Under the pieces are notes generated by a model that saw only the letters and a list, made by a program, of their open reading frames with translations, did no database searches and was not told the DNA's origin. DNA of 64,000 nucleotides from Desmospora activa DSM 45169 (GTDB lineage: Bacteria > Bacillota > Bacilli > Thermoactinomycetales > DSM-45169). Shown piece by piece: positions 8,502 through 17,831 of the stretch (position 1 is the stretch's first letter; every line of letters begins with the position of its first letter). The position numbers were made by a program, and so were the translations under genes. Location of the stretch: contig NZ_PZZP01000001.1 in NCBI RefSeq assembly GCF_003046315.1, positions 1,240,001 through 1,304,000 on the forward strand, in the 5' to 3' direction.

Positions 8502-8996
8502 GTGTATGGAATCGCCCGTCGTTTATTCGCTTCTGTCTTTGTGTCGGTATTGCTGGCGGCACTGTTATCCATGCTCCCTCTGTTGGATCAGGTAAACACA
8601 GAGAAGGAGGTGCCTGCTTTCGGCCCTTCCGGAGATGATCGGTTGGAAGCGGGAAATCTGGTTGATTTTTTGGTGAAAGAAGGGGAAGGTTGGGAGTGGG
8701 AACGAGCGGACTGGAACGATGGCCGCTTGGAGCTGGTCGGAAGGTGGAGCGGTTCCAGTAGTGATGGGGTATATGAGGATTTATTTCGCTTAACCCGCTC
8801 CGCTCTCGTCTATACGGCTAATGTGGAGGAGCTGCATGTGAGCGCAACTGTGGGAGATTCGACAAAGATCTTGGTTCTGCGCGCTTCCCGCCAACAGTTG
8901 GGACATGATACTCAGATGGAAAATGGTACTGGCTTTACTCCGCAAGAATATTTACAACGAAATTTTCACCTGACAGTGGCGGACCGGGACGATTAA
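8502..8996 (+). CDS. Hypothetical exported or membrane-anchored protein
   Basis: About 164 residues, function unknown. The N terminus has a basic start (IARRLF) followed by a hydrophobic segment of about 20 residues (near 8-28), so it is probably membrane-anchored or secreted. The rest is acidic and hydrophilic, rich in Trp and Glu near residues 50-75. No cysteine follows the hydrophobic stretch, so it is not an obvious lipoprotein. Start uncertain: GAAAGGG at 8485-8491 suits the GTG at 8502, while an in-frame ATG at 8493 is too close to it. It sits between mtrB and hepS, where B. subtilis has no gene. Confidence 0.65.
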   Translation: MYGIARRLFASVFVSVLLAALLSMLPLLDQVNTEKEVPAFGPSGDDRLEAGNLVDFLVKEGEGWEWERADWNDGRLELVGRWSGSSSDGVYEDLFRLTRSALVYTANVEELHVSATVGDSTKILVLRASRQQLGHDTQMENGTGFTPQEYLQRNFHLTVADRDD

Positions 8997-9022
8997 GGCT
9001 CAGTGCCGCTTTCTTGAAATTG

Positions 9023-9031
9023 TGTTATACT
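9023..9031 (+). promoter_or_regulatory. Possible extended -10 promoter for the hepS operon
   Basis: TGTGTTATACT ends in a TG-N-TATACT extended -10 element (TATACT at 9026-9031), 54 bp before hepS. No good -35 box is seen. Confidence 0.35.
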
Positions 9032-9084
9032 TAAGTGGCGATTACAGGATAGGCATTGGACAATGGGTGGAGGGGGCGTAACGA

Positions 9085-9819
9085 ATGACAGTGACGGAGA
9101 ACCGCATCAATCTCATCATAGCAGATATTGAGAGGCAGGCCAGCCATACCTTCGTGGATCAGAATATCCAGCGACCGGGAGTGCCGGCCTTCTTTGTTAC
9201 GGTTCTCTATCATGCCCTTCGTTCGCGTCCGTTGTCTTTGGAACGTGTGCATTTGTATTGCGTCACTACTACACTGCTGCAAATGGCGCTCGATACTCAC
9301 GAGCGGATTTCAGCGGATGAAAACGGCAGCCTCTACTCACGCCAGTTGACGGTGTTGGCAGGCGATTATTTTAGCAGCCTTTTTTATCAAACCTTGTCTC
9401 AGGCTGGTGAAATTGAGGGGATCACCTGTTTATCCGAAGCAGTCTGTAAGGTAAATGAAGCAAAGATGGAATTATACTACCTGCGGAAAGTAGAGTCACC
9501 TTCGGGACCGATGGTTGTCGATTTAATGAGACGGATTCATGGTGGGTTGATCGCAGCGGTCTCTTCTTTTTTTTGTCAGGATGGCAACCAATTGGACCCG
9601 TGGCCATCATTGGCGGGCCATTTAATGGCGTTGGATCGGATGAACCAAGCACCGGATGTTGTAGTGGGTGTTCCGGACCACTTACTTCAAAGCTTAGCCG
9701 CGGATACCTGGCGATTGGCGAAGGAAGTGCGTCCCTTGGATGTGCGTCATGAGCTTTTGCATCATATGCAGCGAACGATCGCCCCCCATGTCCATGAAGG
9801 GATGGTGCGGGAAGGGTGA
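9085..9819 (+). CDS. hepS: Heptaprenyl diphosphate synthase component I
   Basis: Small regulatory subunit of the two-part heptaprenyl diphosphate synthase that makes the C35 menaquinone side chain. The 244-residue sequence carries the family core [17 protein letters not shown] (near residues 91-107) and a conserved acidic helix after it. It lacks the Asp-rich catalytic motifs, as expected for this subunit. Its stop overlaps the start of menG by four bases (GTGA), and hepT follows, giving the classic hepS-menG-hepT operon. Confidence 0.93.
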   Translation: MTVTENRINLIIADIERQASHTFVDQNIQRPGVPAFFVTVLYHALRSRPLSLERVHLYCVTTTLLQMALDTHERISADENGSLYSRQLTVLAGDYFSSLFYQTLSQAGEIEGITCLSEAVCKVNEAKMELYYLRKVESPSGPMVVDLMRRIHGGLIAAVSSFFCQDGNQLDPWPSLAGHLMALDRMNQAPDVVVGVPDHLLQSLAADTWRLAKEVRPLDVRHELLHHMQRTIAPHVHEGMVREG

Positions 9820-10562
9820 GCAATATTAGCCGACAGACGAAAATCACAGGCGAAAGCAAACAAAAGTTTGTACACCAGGTGTTTGAAAGCATTGCAGACG
9901 ATTACGATCGCATGAATACGCTTTTAAGTTTTCGCCGCCATAAAGCCTGGCGTAACACCGCGATGAAAAAAATGGCCGTGCAAGCGGGGGATACTGCTAT
10001 CGACGTCTGTTGCGGCACCTGTGATTGGACCATCTCCCTGGCGGAAGCCTCCGCGACGGGGCGGGTGGTCGGATTAGATTTTAGTCGCAATATGCTACAG
10101 GTAGGAGAGAAAAAGGTGGCGGCTCGACAGCGGACGGAACAGGTGGAGTTAATTCAAGGCAACGCAATGGAGCTTCCCTTTCCCGATGACACCTTTGATC
10201 ATGCCACCATCGGGTTTGCCTTGCGCAATGTGCCGGATTACCGCCATGTGCTTCAGGAAATGGCCCGCGTGGTAAAACCGGGGGGGCAGGTAGTTTCCCT
10301 TGAGCTTTCTAAACCGACGTGGCCGCCGTTCCGCTTTGTCTATTATCTGTATTTTCAACGGATCCTGCCTTGGTTGGGAAAATGGTTTGCCGATCGGTAT
10401 GAACAGTATCGATGGTTGCCGGAGTCACTGGTCAATTTTCCGGACTACAAGGAGCTGGCCCGGGTGATGGAGGAAGACGGTTGTTTTGAACAAGTGGAAG
10501 TGAAGCCATTGACAGGCGGCATTGCCGCATTGCATGTCGGACGGGTCAAAGGAGGGGTTTGA
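9816..10562 (+). CDS. menG: Demethylmenaquinone methyltransferase
   Basis: SAM-dependent C-methyltransferase (UbiE/MenG family) for the last step of menaquinone synthesis. The 248-residue protein has [20 protein letters not shown] near residues 18-37, the SAM-binding motif [11 protein letters not shown] (near residue 61), the [13 protein letters not shown] segment and LELSKPTWP. The GTG start at 9816 overlaps the stop of hepS, so the two are translationally coupled. Confidence 0.96.
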   Translation: MSNISRQTKITGESKQKFVHQVFESIADDYDRMNTLLSFRRHKAWRNTAMKKMAVQAGDTAIDVCCGTCDWTISLAEASATGRVVGLDFSRNMLQVGEKKVAARQRTEQVELIQGNAMELPFPDDTFDHATIGFALRNVPDYRHVLQEMARVVKPGGQVVSLELSKPTWPPFRFVYYLYFQRILPWLGKWFADRYEQYRWLPESLVNFPDYKELARVMEEDGCFEQVEVKPLTGGIAALHVGRVKGGV

Positions 10563-10649
10563 TCAGCCCCTCCATTTTCCTGCGCTGATGGACGGCACCC
10601 CCAAGGAAGGCGAGAGGGGCCGAGATTTGTGCAAACCAAGGTGAAAAAC

Positions 10650-11621
10650 ATGAAGCTAGTGGACATCTATAAAAATCTGCGCCAAGATCTGCGAGTAGTG
10701 GAACGGGAGCTGTCTCGTTCAGTCCGCTCCAATCACACTGAGCTGGACCGTTCTGCCGCTCATTTGTTGGAAGCCGGCGGTAAGCGTATACGCCCGGTGT
10801 TTACGTTGTTGGCGGGCCAATTTGGGGATTACGATATGGACAGGCTGCAAAAGGTGGCTGTTCCCTTGGAAATCATCCATATGGCTTCGCTGGTGCACGA
10901 TGATGTAATCGATAATTCCGAGACGCGTCGGGGTCGGACGACGGTAAAAGCGGAGTGGGATAATCGGGTGGCGATGTATACCGGCGATTTTCTGTTTGCA
11001 CGTGCGCTCTCAATTGCCTCCCAATTGGACGATCCTCGTGTCCATCAAGTACTGTCCCGCTCCATTCGGGAGATGTGTCGAGGTGAGATTGAACAGATTC
11101 GGGAGTTTTACAATCCCGATCAAGATCTGATCTGTTATCTGCGGCGTATCAAACGGAAAACCGCACTGCTGATGGCGGTCAGCTGTCAGGTGGGGGCGAT
11201 GGTCGCTTCGGCGGAGGAAGCGGTAGTTCGGCGGTTGCGTTTGTATGGGTACTATGTAGGGATGGCGTTTCAAATTACGGATGATGTGTTGGATTTAACC
11301 GGGGACGAAAAAGAGTTAGGTAAACCGGCCGGCAGTGATTTGCGGCAGGGTAATGTGACTCTGCCAGTGATTTATCTGCTGCATCACGGTTCCCAGGACG
11401 ATGTGAGGCGGATTCGAGATTACTTGGCTGCTCGGGGGGAAGGTGTTGGCATCGCAGATGTATTAGAGCGGGTACGTCGCTCCGACGGAATCGCGTATGC
11501 CAATGCGGTTTCCCGCCGCTATCTGGATAAGGCGCTCCAGTGCTTGGAGGGGCTCCCTCCAGGTGAGGCACGCCATTCATTGCATATTATCGCTCAATTT
11601 ATAGGGAAGCGCTCGTATTGA
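10650..11621 (+). CDS. hepT: Heptaprenyl diphosphate synthase component II
   Basis: Catalytic trans-prenyltransferase subunit that pairs with HepS to extend farnesyl diphosphate to the C35 chain. Both Asp-rich motifs are present: VHDDVIDN with the following RRGRTT, and the second QITDDVLDLTGDEKELGKP. The typical GGKRIRP is near residue 46. The start is not certain: ATG 10650 has AAGGTG seven bases upstream, while the longest frame begins at GTG 10629 with GAGAGGGG upstream and would add seven residues. Length (323-330 aa) suits the family. Confidence 0.95.
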   Translation: MKLVDIYKNLRQDLRVVERELSRSVRSNHTELDRSAAHLLEAGGKRIRPVFTLLAGQFGDYDMDRLQKVAVPLEIIHMASLVHDDVIDNSETRRGRTTVKAEWDNRVAMYTGDFLFARALSIASQLDDPRVHQVLSRSIREMCRGEIEQIREFYNPDQDLICYLRRIKRKTALLMAVSCQVGAMVASAEEAVVRRLRLYGYYVGMAFQITDDVLDLTGDEKELGKPAGSDLRQGNVTLPVIYLLHHGSQDDVRRIRDYLAARGEGVGIADVLERVRRSDGIAYANAVSRRYLDKALQCLEGLPPGEARHSLHIIAQFIGKRSY

Positions 11622-11656
11622 CAGTTCCAGCGGAAAAGCGCCGCTTGTGACCGCCA

Positions 11657-11685
11657 TTGCTTTTCGTTTCTCTTTTTGCTACAAT
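11657..11685 (+). promoter_or_regulatory. Sigma-A promoter of ndk
   Basis: TTGCTT (11657-11662) and TACAAT (11680-11685) are separated by 17 bp, 62 bp upstream of ndk. Confidence 0.55.
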
Positions 11686-11747
11686 TTCGATGGCGTAAAT
11701 ACGAATCGCTTTTCGATACATATTGTTAAGATGGAGGAAGCTTAAAC

Positions 11748-12194
11748 ATGGAAAAAACATTCCTGATGGTTAAGCCGGACGGTGTACAGCGCGGATTGAT
11801 CGGTGAAATTGTCTCCCGCTTTGAAAACAAAGGATTTCAGTTGGTAGGCGCCAAGCTGATGGTGATCCCCCGCTCTGTCGCAGAGCAGCATTATGGGGAA
11901 CATCAAGATAAACCTTTTTTTGGCGAGTTGGTCGATTTTATCACGTCTGGCCCTGTATTTGCCATGGTATGGGAGGGTGAAGATGTGATTGCGACCGCTC
12001 GGCAGATGATGGGCAAAACGAAACCGGCTGAAGCAACGCCGGGGACGATTCGTGGCGATTATGGCGTCACCGTGGGCAAAAACATTATCCACGGTTCCGA
12101 TTCTCCCACCAGTGCCAAGCGTGAGATCGCTCTCTTCTTCGATGAAAAGGAGATCGCATCCTGGGAGAAGTTATTGAATCGTTGGGTATACTGA
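11748..12194 (+). CDS. ndk: Nucleoside diphosphate kinase
   Basis: Transfers the gamma-phosphate of ATP to nucleoside diphosphates through a phosphohistidine. 148 residues is the normal length. The start [18 protein letters not shown] and the active-site [20 protein letters not shown] (His near residue 115) are the family signature. The ATG has GGAGG nine bases upstream. In B. subtilis cheR follows; here aroC follows directly, separated by a terminator and 250 bp of non-coding DNA. Confidence 0.98.
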   Translation: MEKTFLMVKPDGVQRGLIGEIVSRFENKGFQLVGAKLMVIPRSVAEQHYGEHQDKPFFGELVDFITSGPVFAMVWEGEDVIATARQMMGKTKPAEATPGTIRGDYGVTVGKNIIHGSDSPTSAKREIALFFDEKEIASWEKLLNRWVY

Positions 12195-12210
12195 TTGCTT
12201 AAATTAAAAA

Positions 12211-12249
12211 GGAAAAACACCTGGGATATTTTATTCCAGGTGTTTTTCC
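12211..12249. terminator. Terminator after ndk
   Basis: A 14-bp perfect stem: GGAAAAACACCTGG (12211-12224) with CCAGGTGTTTTTCC (12236-12249), loop of 11 bases. The A and T tracts are part of the stem, so it could work in both directions. Confidence 0.85.
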
Positions 12250-12307
12250 ATTATTGAGAGGCTCGCCCCCTTCCGGCTTGAGCGGGGGTTTATTTGCGAC
12301 CGGACAA

Positions 12308-12331
12308 TGTAAACAAGTTTGCTTTACAAAC
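12308..12331 (+). repeat. Dispersed intergenic motif, copy 1
   Basis: TGTAAACAAGTTTGCTTTACAAAC lies 118 bp upstream of aroC. The 13-base core TAAACAAGTTTGC is identical in copies at 26051 and 30263, and each is followed by NNNACARAC. This copy also contains the inverted repeat TGTAAA-N9-TTTACA. Confidence 0.6.
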
Positions 12332-12448
12332 CGGAAATAGAAAAAAGAGATTTCTCTCCTCCTGTTACCTGTGTTAAGATAACTCTAACTTTCTTCGTGC
12401 TGCTACTGTGCAAGCAAAAATAGGCTAGGATGGAGAGGACGGAAACAG

Positions 12449-13612
12449 ATGCGTTATTTGACAGCGGGAGAATCCCATGGACCGCAACTAACATTGATCG
12501 TGGAAGGGTTGCCGAGTCAGCTGCCCTTTGACAAAAATAAGGTGGATGAACAGCTGTCCCGACGGCAAAAAGGATATGGCCGCGGACGCCGTATGCAGAT
12601 TGAGACGGATCGAGTTGAGATTTTGTCCGGCGTTCGCTTTGGTAAGACAACTGGGGCACCGGTGGCACTGGCGATTGAAAATAAGGATTGGGCCAAGTGG
12701 GTGGAAGTGATGAGCCCTGAGCCGGATGGCGAGAAGGCGGAAAAACGACGGGTGTCACGTCCGCGCCCCGGCCATGCCGACTTAAATGGAGCGATTAAAT
12801 ATGACCATCGCGATATGCGCGATGTACTGGAGCGCTCCAGTGCCCGTGAGACTGCCGCCCGTGTCGCCGTCGGTGCTGTCGCTCGTCTGCTGCTGGAGGA
12901 ATGCGGGATTCGCGTTGCTAGTCATGTGGTGCGAATCGGCTCGGTTGAGGCGAAGCCGAGCGCAGAATGGCGAGTAGAGGAGATTGCACGGGTATCGGAG
13001 GCCTCCCCCGTGCGCTGTCTTGACCCGGATGCGGAAAAGGCGATGATCCAGGAGATCGATCAGGCCAAACAGGATGGTGACAGCCTGGGAGGGATCGTGG
13101 AAGTAATCGTAGAAAATGTGCCGGTTGGTTTAGGCAGCCATGTTCACTGGGATCGCAAATTGGATGCCCGCATTGCACAAGCGGTGGTCAGCATCAATGC
13201 CTTTAAAGGGGCGGAGATTGGAATCGGATTTGAAGCGGGGCGCTTGCGTGGTTCCCAGGTACATGATGAGATCCTCTGGTCAGAAGAAGAAGGGTTTTAT
13301 CGGGCGACCAATCGCCTCGGTGGATTTGAGGGTGGCATGACCACCGGTGAACCGATTGTGGTCCGTGGAGTGATGAAGCCGATCCCCACGTTGTATAAAC
13401 CGCTGAAAAGTGTGGATATCGACAGCAAGGAGTCGTTTGCCGCCAGCATTGAGCGTTCCGACAACTGTGCTGTCCCCGCTGCTGGGGTGGTTGCGGAAAA
13501 TGTGGTTGCGTGGGAAGTGGCACGAGCGCTGGTAGAGCAATTTTCTGCCGATACCTTGCAGGAGTTGGTGCAGGCTGTGCAAGCCCGTCGCGAGAAAGCG
13601 AAGGGTTTCTGA
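12449..13612 (+). CDS. aroC: Chorismate synthase
   Basis: Converts EPSP to chorismate, the branch point of aromatic synthesis, using reduced FMN. The 387-residue protein begins [15 protein letters not shown] and has the [13 protein letters not shown] and [21 protein letters not shown] signatures, and a further [13 protein letters not shown] segment near residue 300. The ATG at 12449 is about 12 bases after a GGAGAGGA-like site. aroB starts one base after its stop, so aroC-aroB-aroH is one unit. Confidence 0.97.
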   Translation: MRYLTAGESHGPQLTLIVEGLPSQLPFDKNKVDEQLSRRQKGYGRGRRMQIETDRVEILSGVRFGKTTGAPVALAIENKDWAKWVEVMSPEPDGEKAEKRRVSRPRPGHADLNGAIKYDHRDMRDVLERSSARETAARVAVGAVARLLLEECGIRVASHVVRIGSVEAKPSAEWRVEEIARVSEASPVRCLDPDAEKAMIQEIDQAKQDGDSLGGIVEVIVENVPVGLGSHVHWDRKLDARIAQAVVSINAFKGAEIGIGFEAGRLRGSQVHDEILWSEEEGFYRATNRLGGFEGGMTTGEPIVVRGVMKPIPTLYKPLKSVDIDSKESFAASIERSDNCAVPAAGVVAENVVAWEVARALVEQFSADTLQELVQAVQARREKAKGF

Positions 13613-13613
13613 T

Positions 13614-14717
13614 ATGCGGACATTATGGGTGGAAACAACGACGCACCGCTATCCGATTCAGATCGGGAGCGGGTTGTTGCAACGATTGCCGTCTTTGTTG
13701 GAGGAGGTGGGCTGGACGCCGGAGCGCCGCTTGTTTGTGGTGACGGATACGCAGGTAGCCCCTTTGTATTTGAAAGAGGCCGTCACTACGTTACAACAAG
13801 CGGGTTATACGGTGGGAAGTGTGGTATTTCCCGCTGGGGAATCCTCCAAAACGCTACAAACGTTGGAACAGATGACGGGAGAGGCGCTCCGCCAGGGGTT
13901 GGATCGTAAAAGCGGCATCTTGGCGCTCGGTGGTGGGGTTGTCGGCGATGCCGCCGGTTTTTTGGCCGCTACCTTTATGCGTGGCATCCCCTTTGTGCAG
14001 TTGCCCACCACGTTGTTGGCCCATGACAGCAGTGTGGGCGGAAAAGTAGGCGTCAATCACCCCTTGGGTAAAAATATGATTGGAGCGTTTCATCAGCCCG
14101 ATCTGGTGGTTTTTGATGTGGATACACTAAAAACCTTGCCTTCGCGGGAGATTGCTTCCGGGTTTGCGGAAGTGATCAAGGAAGCGCTCATCTGGGATGA
14201 AACCTTTGTTCGTTGGCTGGAGGAAAATCGAGCGGGACTGATGGCGCTGGATGCCGCTCGGTTGGTGGAGGCGATTGCAGGCGGCTGCCGCATGAAAGCG
14301 GAAGTGGTTTCCCAGGATGAGAAGGAGTCAGGCTTGCGCGCCATTCTCAATTATGGTCATACCATTGGCCATGCGTTGGAGGCGGTCGCCGGTTACGGTC
14401 AGTTTACTCATGGGGAGGCGGTAGCTATCGGCATGGTAGGGGAGGCGTTGCTGGGAGAACGGTTAGGCCTTACTACTAATGTCTCCCAACGGACGCAGGC
14501 GCTGATTCAATCCTACGGTCTACCGTATCAGCTACCGACAACAGCAGAAGTGGATGAGTTACTAGTCGCGATGCGCCGGGATAAAAAAGCGGCCCAAGGC
14601 GCGCTTACGTTTGTGTTGCCGCGAGGGATCGGCTCGGTGGAAATCGTGAAAGAGGTACCGGAGGCGGCGGTGCGTCAGGTGCTGACACAATTGAAAGGGG
14701 AGGGTCTATCATGGTGA
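13614..14717 (+). CDS. aroB: 3-dehydroquinate synthase
   Basis: Second shikimate-pathway enzyme, NAD- and metal-dependent. The 367-residue protein shows LALGGGVVGDAAGFLAATF (NAD loop, near residue 105), the VQLPTTLLAHDSSVGGKVGVNH active-site stretch, and the metal-binding NYGHTIGHALE and THGEAVAIGM histidines. It starts one base after the aroC stop and overlaps aroH by seven bases. Confidence 0.97.
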   Translation: MRTLWVETTTHRYPIQIGSGLLQRLPSLLEEVGWTPERRLFVVTDTQVAPLYLKEAVTTLQQAGYTVGSVVFPAGESSKTLQTLEQMTGEALRQGLDRKSGILALGGGVVGDAAGFLAATFMRGIPFVQLPTTLLAHDSSVGGKVGVNHPLGKNMIGAFHQPDLVVFDVDTLKTLPSREIASGFAEVIKEALIWDETFVRWLEENRAGLMALDAARLVEAIAGGCRMKAEVVSQDEKESGLRAILNYGHTIGHALEAVAGYGQFTHGEAVAIGMVGEALLGERLGLTTNVSQRTQALIQSYGLPYQLPTTAEVDELLVAMRRDKKAAQGALTFVLPRGIGSVEIVKEVPEAAVRQVLTQLKGEGLSW

Positions 14718-15076
14718 GAGGGATTCGAGGGGCGACGACCGTTACTGCCAATGATGCGGAAGTCATTTTGACGGCGACGCGGGAGTTGCTGGAAGCAATC
14801 GTAGCTGCCAACGGTGTGGAGCCTGATGATATCGCCAGTGTCTTTATCACCATGAGTTCCGATTTAAACGCCACTTTCCCCGCTGAAGCGATTCGTACCA
14901 TGCCGGGATGGGAGTGGGTGCCCTTGATGTGTGCCAGTGAAATCGATGTTCCCGGCAGTCTTCCCCGCTGTATCCGCCTGTTGATCCTGACTGATACCAC
15001 CCAGTCTCAGCGTGAAGTAAAACATGTCTATCTAGGTGAAGCGAAGCGTCTACGACCGGATTTAGCGGAAGATTAA
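14711..15076 (+). CDS. aroH: Chorismate mutase, AroH type
   Basis: Monofunctional chorismate mutase that makes prephenate for Phe and Tyr. The 121-residue protein belongs to the small trimeric AroH family: it starts VRGIRGATTVTANDAEVI, has TRELLEAIVAANGVEPDDIASVFIT and the catalytic-region segment CASEIDVPGSLPRCIRLL with its conserved Arg residues. It overlaps the aroB stop and is followed by the trp leader, so the branch toward Phe/Tyr and that toward Trp meet here. Confidence 0.96.
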   Translation: MVRGIRGATTVTANDAEVILTATRELLEAIVAANGVEPDDIASVFITMSSDLNATFPAEAIRTMPGWEWVPLMCASEIDVPGSLPRCIRLLILTDTTQSQREVKHVYLGEAKRLRPDLAED

Positions 15077-15079
15077 GCG

Positions 15080-15108
15080 TTGACAGTAATCCTTTTCTTC
15101 GTTACAGT
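15080..15108 (+). promoter_or_regulatory. Sigma-A promoter of the trp operon
   Basis: TTGACA (15080-15085) and TACAGT (15103-15108) are separated by 17 bp. The start would be near 15115, right at the beginning of the TRAP site. The box begins four bases after the aroH stop codon. Confidence 0.75.
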
Positions 15109-15111
15109 ATG

Positions 15112-15173
15112 TAGTAAGTGAGTAGAGCTGAGATTTTAGATGAGATGAGTAAGTCGAGCAGAGGAGAGCGGAG
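15112..15173 (+). promoter_or_regulatory. TRAP binding site in the trp leader
   Basis: Eleven GAG or TAG triplets start at 15112, 15120, 15125, 15130, 15137, 15142, 15147, 15156, 15161, 15166 and 15171, mostly with the two-base spacing TRAP needs; AAG triplets lie at 15116 and 15151. Eleven equals the number of subunits in the TRAP ring. Tryptophan-bound TRAP wrapping this RNA should favour the terminator at 15192. The first triplet may lie just before the transcription start. mtrB in this window encodes the binding protein. Confidence 0.88.
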
Positions 15174-15191
15174 CCATAAGTACGGACTTCC

Positions 15192-15227
15192 AACCCAAAC
15201 CCTCTGTGTTTGGGTTTTTAATTTTTC
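15192..15227 (+). terminator. trp attenuator terminator
   Basis: AACCCAAAC (15192-15200) pairs perfectly with GTTTGGGTT (15208-15216) around CCTCTGT, followed by TTTAATTTTTC. CAGAGG (15159-15164), inside the TRAP site, is complementary to CCTCTG (15201-15206) in the loop, and GGAG near 15170 can pair with TTCC near 15188, a possible antiterminator that TRAP binding would block. Confidence 0.85.
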
Positions 15228-15288
15228 TTCTTTTTCCTCTGTCGCGATTTGACTCAACTCGGCAACGATGACCGAGAGGAGCGATATC

Positions 15289-16806
15289 GTGATTGAACCC
15301 TCATTTGACCGTGTACAGGATCTCTCCCACGCGTACACGATGATCCCTTTATGTTATACCTTGTTGGCGGATACGGAAACACCCGTCAGTCTGTATCGAC
15401 GTTTGGGTGAACCCGCCCATTCCTTTCTGCTGGAAAGTGCGGATGGCGGGGAACGGCAGGGGCGTTATTCTTTTATTGGTACTGATCCGTTTTTACTGTT
15501 TCGCTCCCGTGACAATCACATCCAGGTCACCGAGCAGGGCAGTGAGCGGGAAGTGGTGGTGGAGAATCCCTTTGATGCACTGGCAGAACTGTTGCAACGT
15601 TATCGTGCTCCCCGCTACCATGGGTTTCCACCGTTTTTGGGTGGGGCGGTGGGATATATCGGCTATGAAGCCATCACCCAGCTGGAACCGGTCCCCCGTG
15701 CTACGGCAGCCGCTTCTGACGATATCCATTTGATGTTTTGTGATAAGCTGATTATTTTCGATCATTTAAAGCGGACAATGACGCTGGTGATCAATCTGCA
15801 TATTTCCGCTGAGATCGATCTAGAAAGCAGCTACCGTATGGCCTGCGACCGTTTGCTGGAATGGGGAAAATCGCTGACGGCACCGCGCCAAGACGGGCAA
15901 CCGCCGCTGTCGGGCGCTTGGCAGGAGATGGCGGTCGACTTTGATCGCGCATGTTCCAATACCACCCGGGATCGTTTTTGTGAAGCGGTGGAGGAGGCGA
16001 AGGAGGCGATCCGCCGAGGCGATATCTTTCAGCTGGTATTGTCCCAACGTTGGTGTTGGCAGGATGCCCCGCCGCCTCTCGCCGTTTATCGGGTGTTGCG
16101 CACGCTAAATCCGTCTCCCTATATGTATCTGTTGTCCTTGGGGGATGAGGCGATTGTGGGAACGTCACCGGAGATGTTGATCAAGGTGACGGACGGGATC
16201 GTGGAGACCCGCCCGATTGCTGGTACGCGCCCACGGGGTCGCACTCCTGCGGAAGATGAAGCACTGGCACAGGAGTTGCTTGCAGACGAAAAAGAGCGGG
16301 CGGAGCATGTGATGCTGGTGGATCTGGGGCGGAACGATCTTGGCAGGGTGTGCCGTTATGGGACAGTTCAGGTGACGGAGCAGATGAAGGTGGAAAATTA
16401 TTCGCACGTCATGCATCTGGTTTCCCATGTAAAGGGGGAGCTGGCACCGGATCGTTCGCCATTGGATGCTTTTCGTGCTTGTTTCCCCGCTGGCACATTG
16501 ACAGGAGCGCCTAAGGTGAAGGCAATGGAGATTATCGCTTCGTTGGAGCCGGAAGCGCGGGGCAGTTACGGTGGTGCAATCGGATATTTCAGCTTTGATG
16601 GCAACTTGGACAGTTGTATCACCATTCGCACGATTCACTTCCGCGACGGGGATGCTTTTGTCCAAGCCGGCGGCGGGATTGTAGCCGATTCTCTGCCGCA
16701 AAATGAATACGAGGAGTCGCGTAATAAAGCACGGGGTATGTTACGGGCTTTGGCCATGACGGAGCAACTATTATCCGCTACGGCAACAGGAGCAAAGGAG
16801 AGATGA
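15289..16806 (+). CDS. trpE: Anthranilate synthase component I
   Basis: Makes anthranilate from chorismate, the first committed step of Trp synthesis. The 505-residue protein has GRYSFIGTDPF near the N terminus, the feedback-site-like LLESADGG, and the catalytic TRPIAGTRPRG, VDLGRNDLGRV, GTLTGAPKVKAMEII and QAGGGIVADS blocks. The GTG at 15289 has GAGAGGA eight bases upstream; the in-frame ATG at 15268 lacks a site. The glutamine amidotransferase subunit (trpG) is not in the operon, as in B. subtilis, where PabA of the folate operon serves both enzymes. Confidence 0.97.
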   Translation: MIEPSFDRVQDLSHAYTMIPLCYTLLADTETPVSLYRRLGEPAHSFLLESADGGERQGRYSFIGTDPFLLFRSRDNHIQVTEQGSEREVVVENPFDALAELLQRYRAPRYHGFPPFLGGAVGYIGYEAITQLEPVPRATAAASDDIHLMFCDKLIIFDHLKRTMTLVINLHISAEIDLESSYRMACDRLLEWGKSLTAPRQDGQPPLSGAWQEMAVDFDRACSNTTRDRFCEAVEEAKEAIRRGDIFQLVLSQRWCWQDAPPPLAVYRVLRTLNPSPYMYLLSLGDEAIVGTSPEMLIKVTDGIVETRPIAGTRPRGRTPAEDEALAQELLADEKERAEHVMLVDLGRNDLGRVCRYGTVQVTEQMKVENYSHVMHLVSHVKGELAPDRSPLDAFRACFPAGTLTGAPKVKAMEIIASLEPEARGSYGGAIGYFSFDGNLDSCITIRTIHFRDGDAFVQAGGGIVADSLPQNEYEESRNKARGMLRALAMTEQLLSATATGAKER

Positions 16807-17831
16807 GCATGGATGAGTTGAAGCAGAGTTTAGGAAAAATCGTGACTGGAGGCAATCTGGAGCAGGAAGAAGCGGAAGTGTTGATGAACGGAATGATGAC
16901 GGGAAAAGTGCCGACAACCCAGATCGCAGCAGCGTTAACGGCGTTGCGGATGAAAGGGGAGACGGTGGAGGAGCTAACCGGGTTTGCAGCGGTGATGCGC
17001 GCTCATGCAGTAAAGCTGCCACAGGCAGTTCCCGCTGCGGTTGATACGTGCGGCACCGGTGGTGACGGTGGCAAAACTTTCAATATATCCACTGCAGCGG
17101 CGATTGTGGCGGCGGCAGCGGGAGTCACCGTCGCTAAGCACGGGAACCGCGCCGTCTCTAGTCGTAGCGGCAGTGCCGATGTGCTGGAAGCCCTGGGTGT
17201 GCCGGTGCAGCTGTCGCCAGCAGAGGCGGCGGAAGTATTGGAGAAGCAGGGGATCTGCTTTTTGTTTGCCCCCCTTTTTCACCAGGCGATAAAACATGTG
17301 ATGCCGACCCGGCGCGAGTTGGGGTTTCGCACTTGTTTTAATCTGCTGGGCCCTTTATCCAATCCGGCAGGGGTAAAAAGGCAACTGGTAGGGGTATATG
17401 ATCCATCCTTAACGGAAACGGTGGCGGAAGTGTTGATGCGCTTAGGAGCGGAACACGTTATGGTGGTAGCGGGATTGGAAGGGATCGATGAGATTTCGGT
17501 ATCCGGGGAGACCCGCATCAGTGAAGCCAAGGATGGAAACATCCACACGATCGATATCACCCCAGAAGAATTGGGCTTAAAGCGGCATGCGTTATCAGAA
17601 TTGGCAGGTGGTGACGCCGCCGTTAATGCCGCCATTATCCGTCGTGTGTTGAAGGGTGAGCTCGGTGCCCCCCGGGATGTGGTATTGGCCAATGCTGGGG
17701 CAGTGATTGTTCTCGCCGGTGGCGCCTCTTCTCTGCGTGAGGGTGTTGAAAGAGCAGCGACGGCGATCGATCACGGAAAAGCGGAAGAGAAGTTGGCGGA
17801 GATGGCGGAGGTGATGACCCATGTTTCTTAA
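16803..17831 (+). CDS. trpD: Anthranilate phosphoribosyltransferase
   Basis: Joins anthranilate with PRPP in the second step of Trp synthesis. The 342-residue protein has VDTCGTGGDGGKTFNISTAAA (PRPP loop, near residue 80), KHGNRAVSSRSGSADVLEALG and PTRRELGFRTCFNLLGPLSNPA. The ATG overlaps the trpE stop (ATGA), and the end overlaps trpC by 11 bases, giving tight translational coupling. Confidence 0.97.
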   Translation: MSMDELKQSLGKIVTGGNLEQEEAEVLMNGMMTGKVPTTQIAAALTALRMKGETVEELTGFAAVMRAHAVKLPQAVPAAVDTCGTGGDGGKTFNISTAAAIVAAAAGVTVAKHGNRAVSSRSGSADVLEALGVPVQLSPAEAAEVLEKQGICFLFAPLFHQAIKHVMPTRRELGFRTCFNLLGPLSNPAGVKRQLVGVYDPSLTETVAEVLMRLGAEHVMVVAGLEGIDEISVSGETRISEAKDGNIHTIDITPEELGLKRHALSELAGGDAAVNAAIIRRVLKGELGAPRDVVLANAGAVIVLAGGASSLREGVERAATAIDHGKAEEKLAEMAEVMTHVS

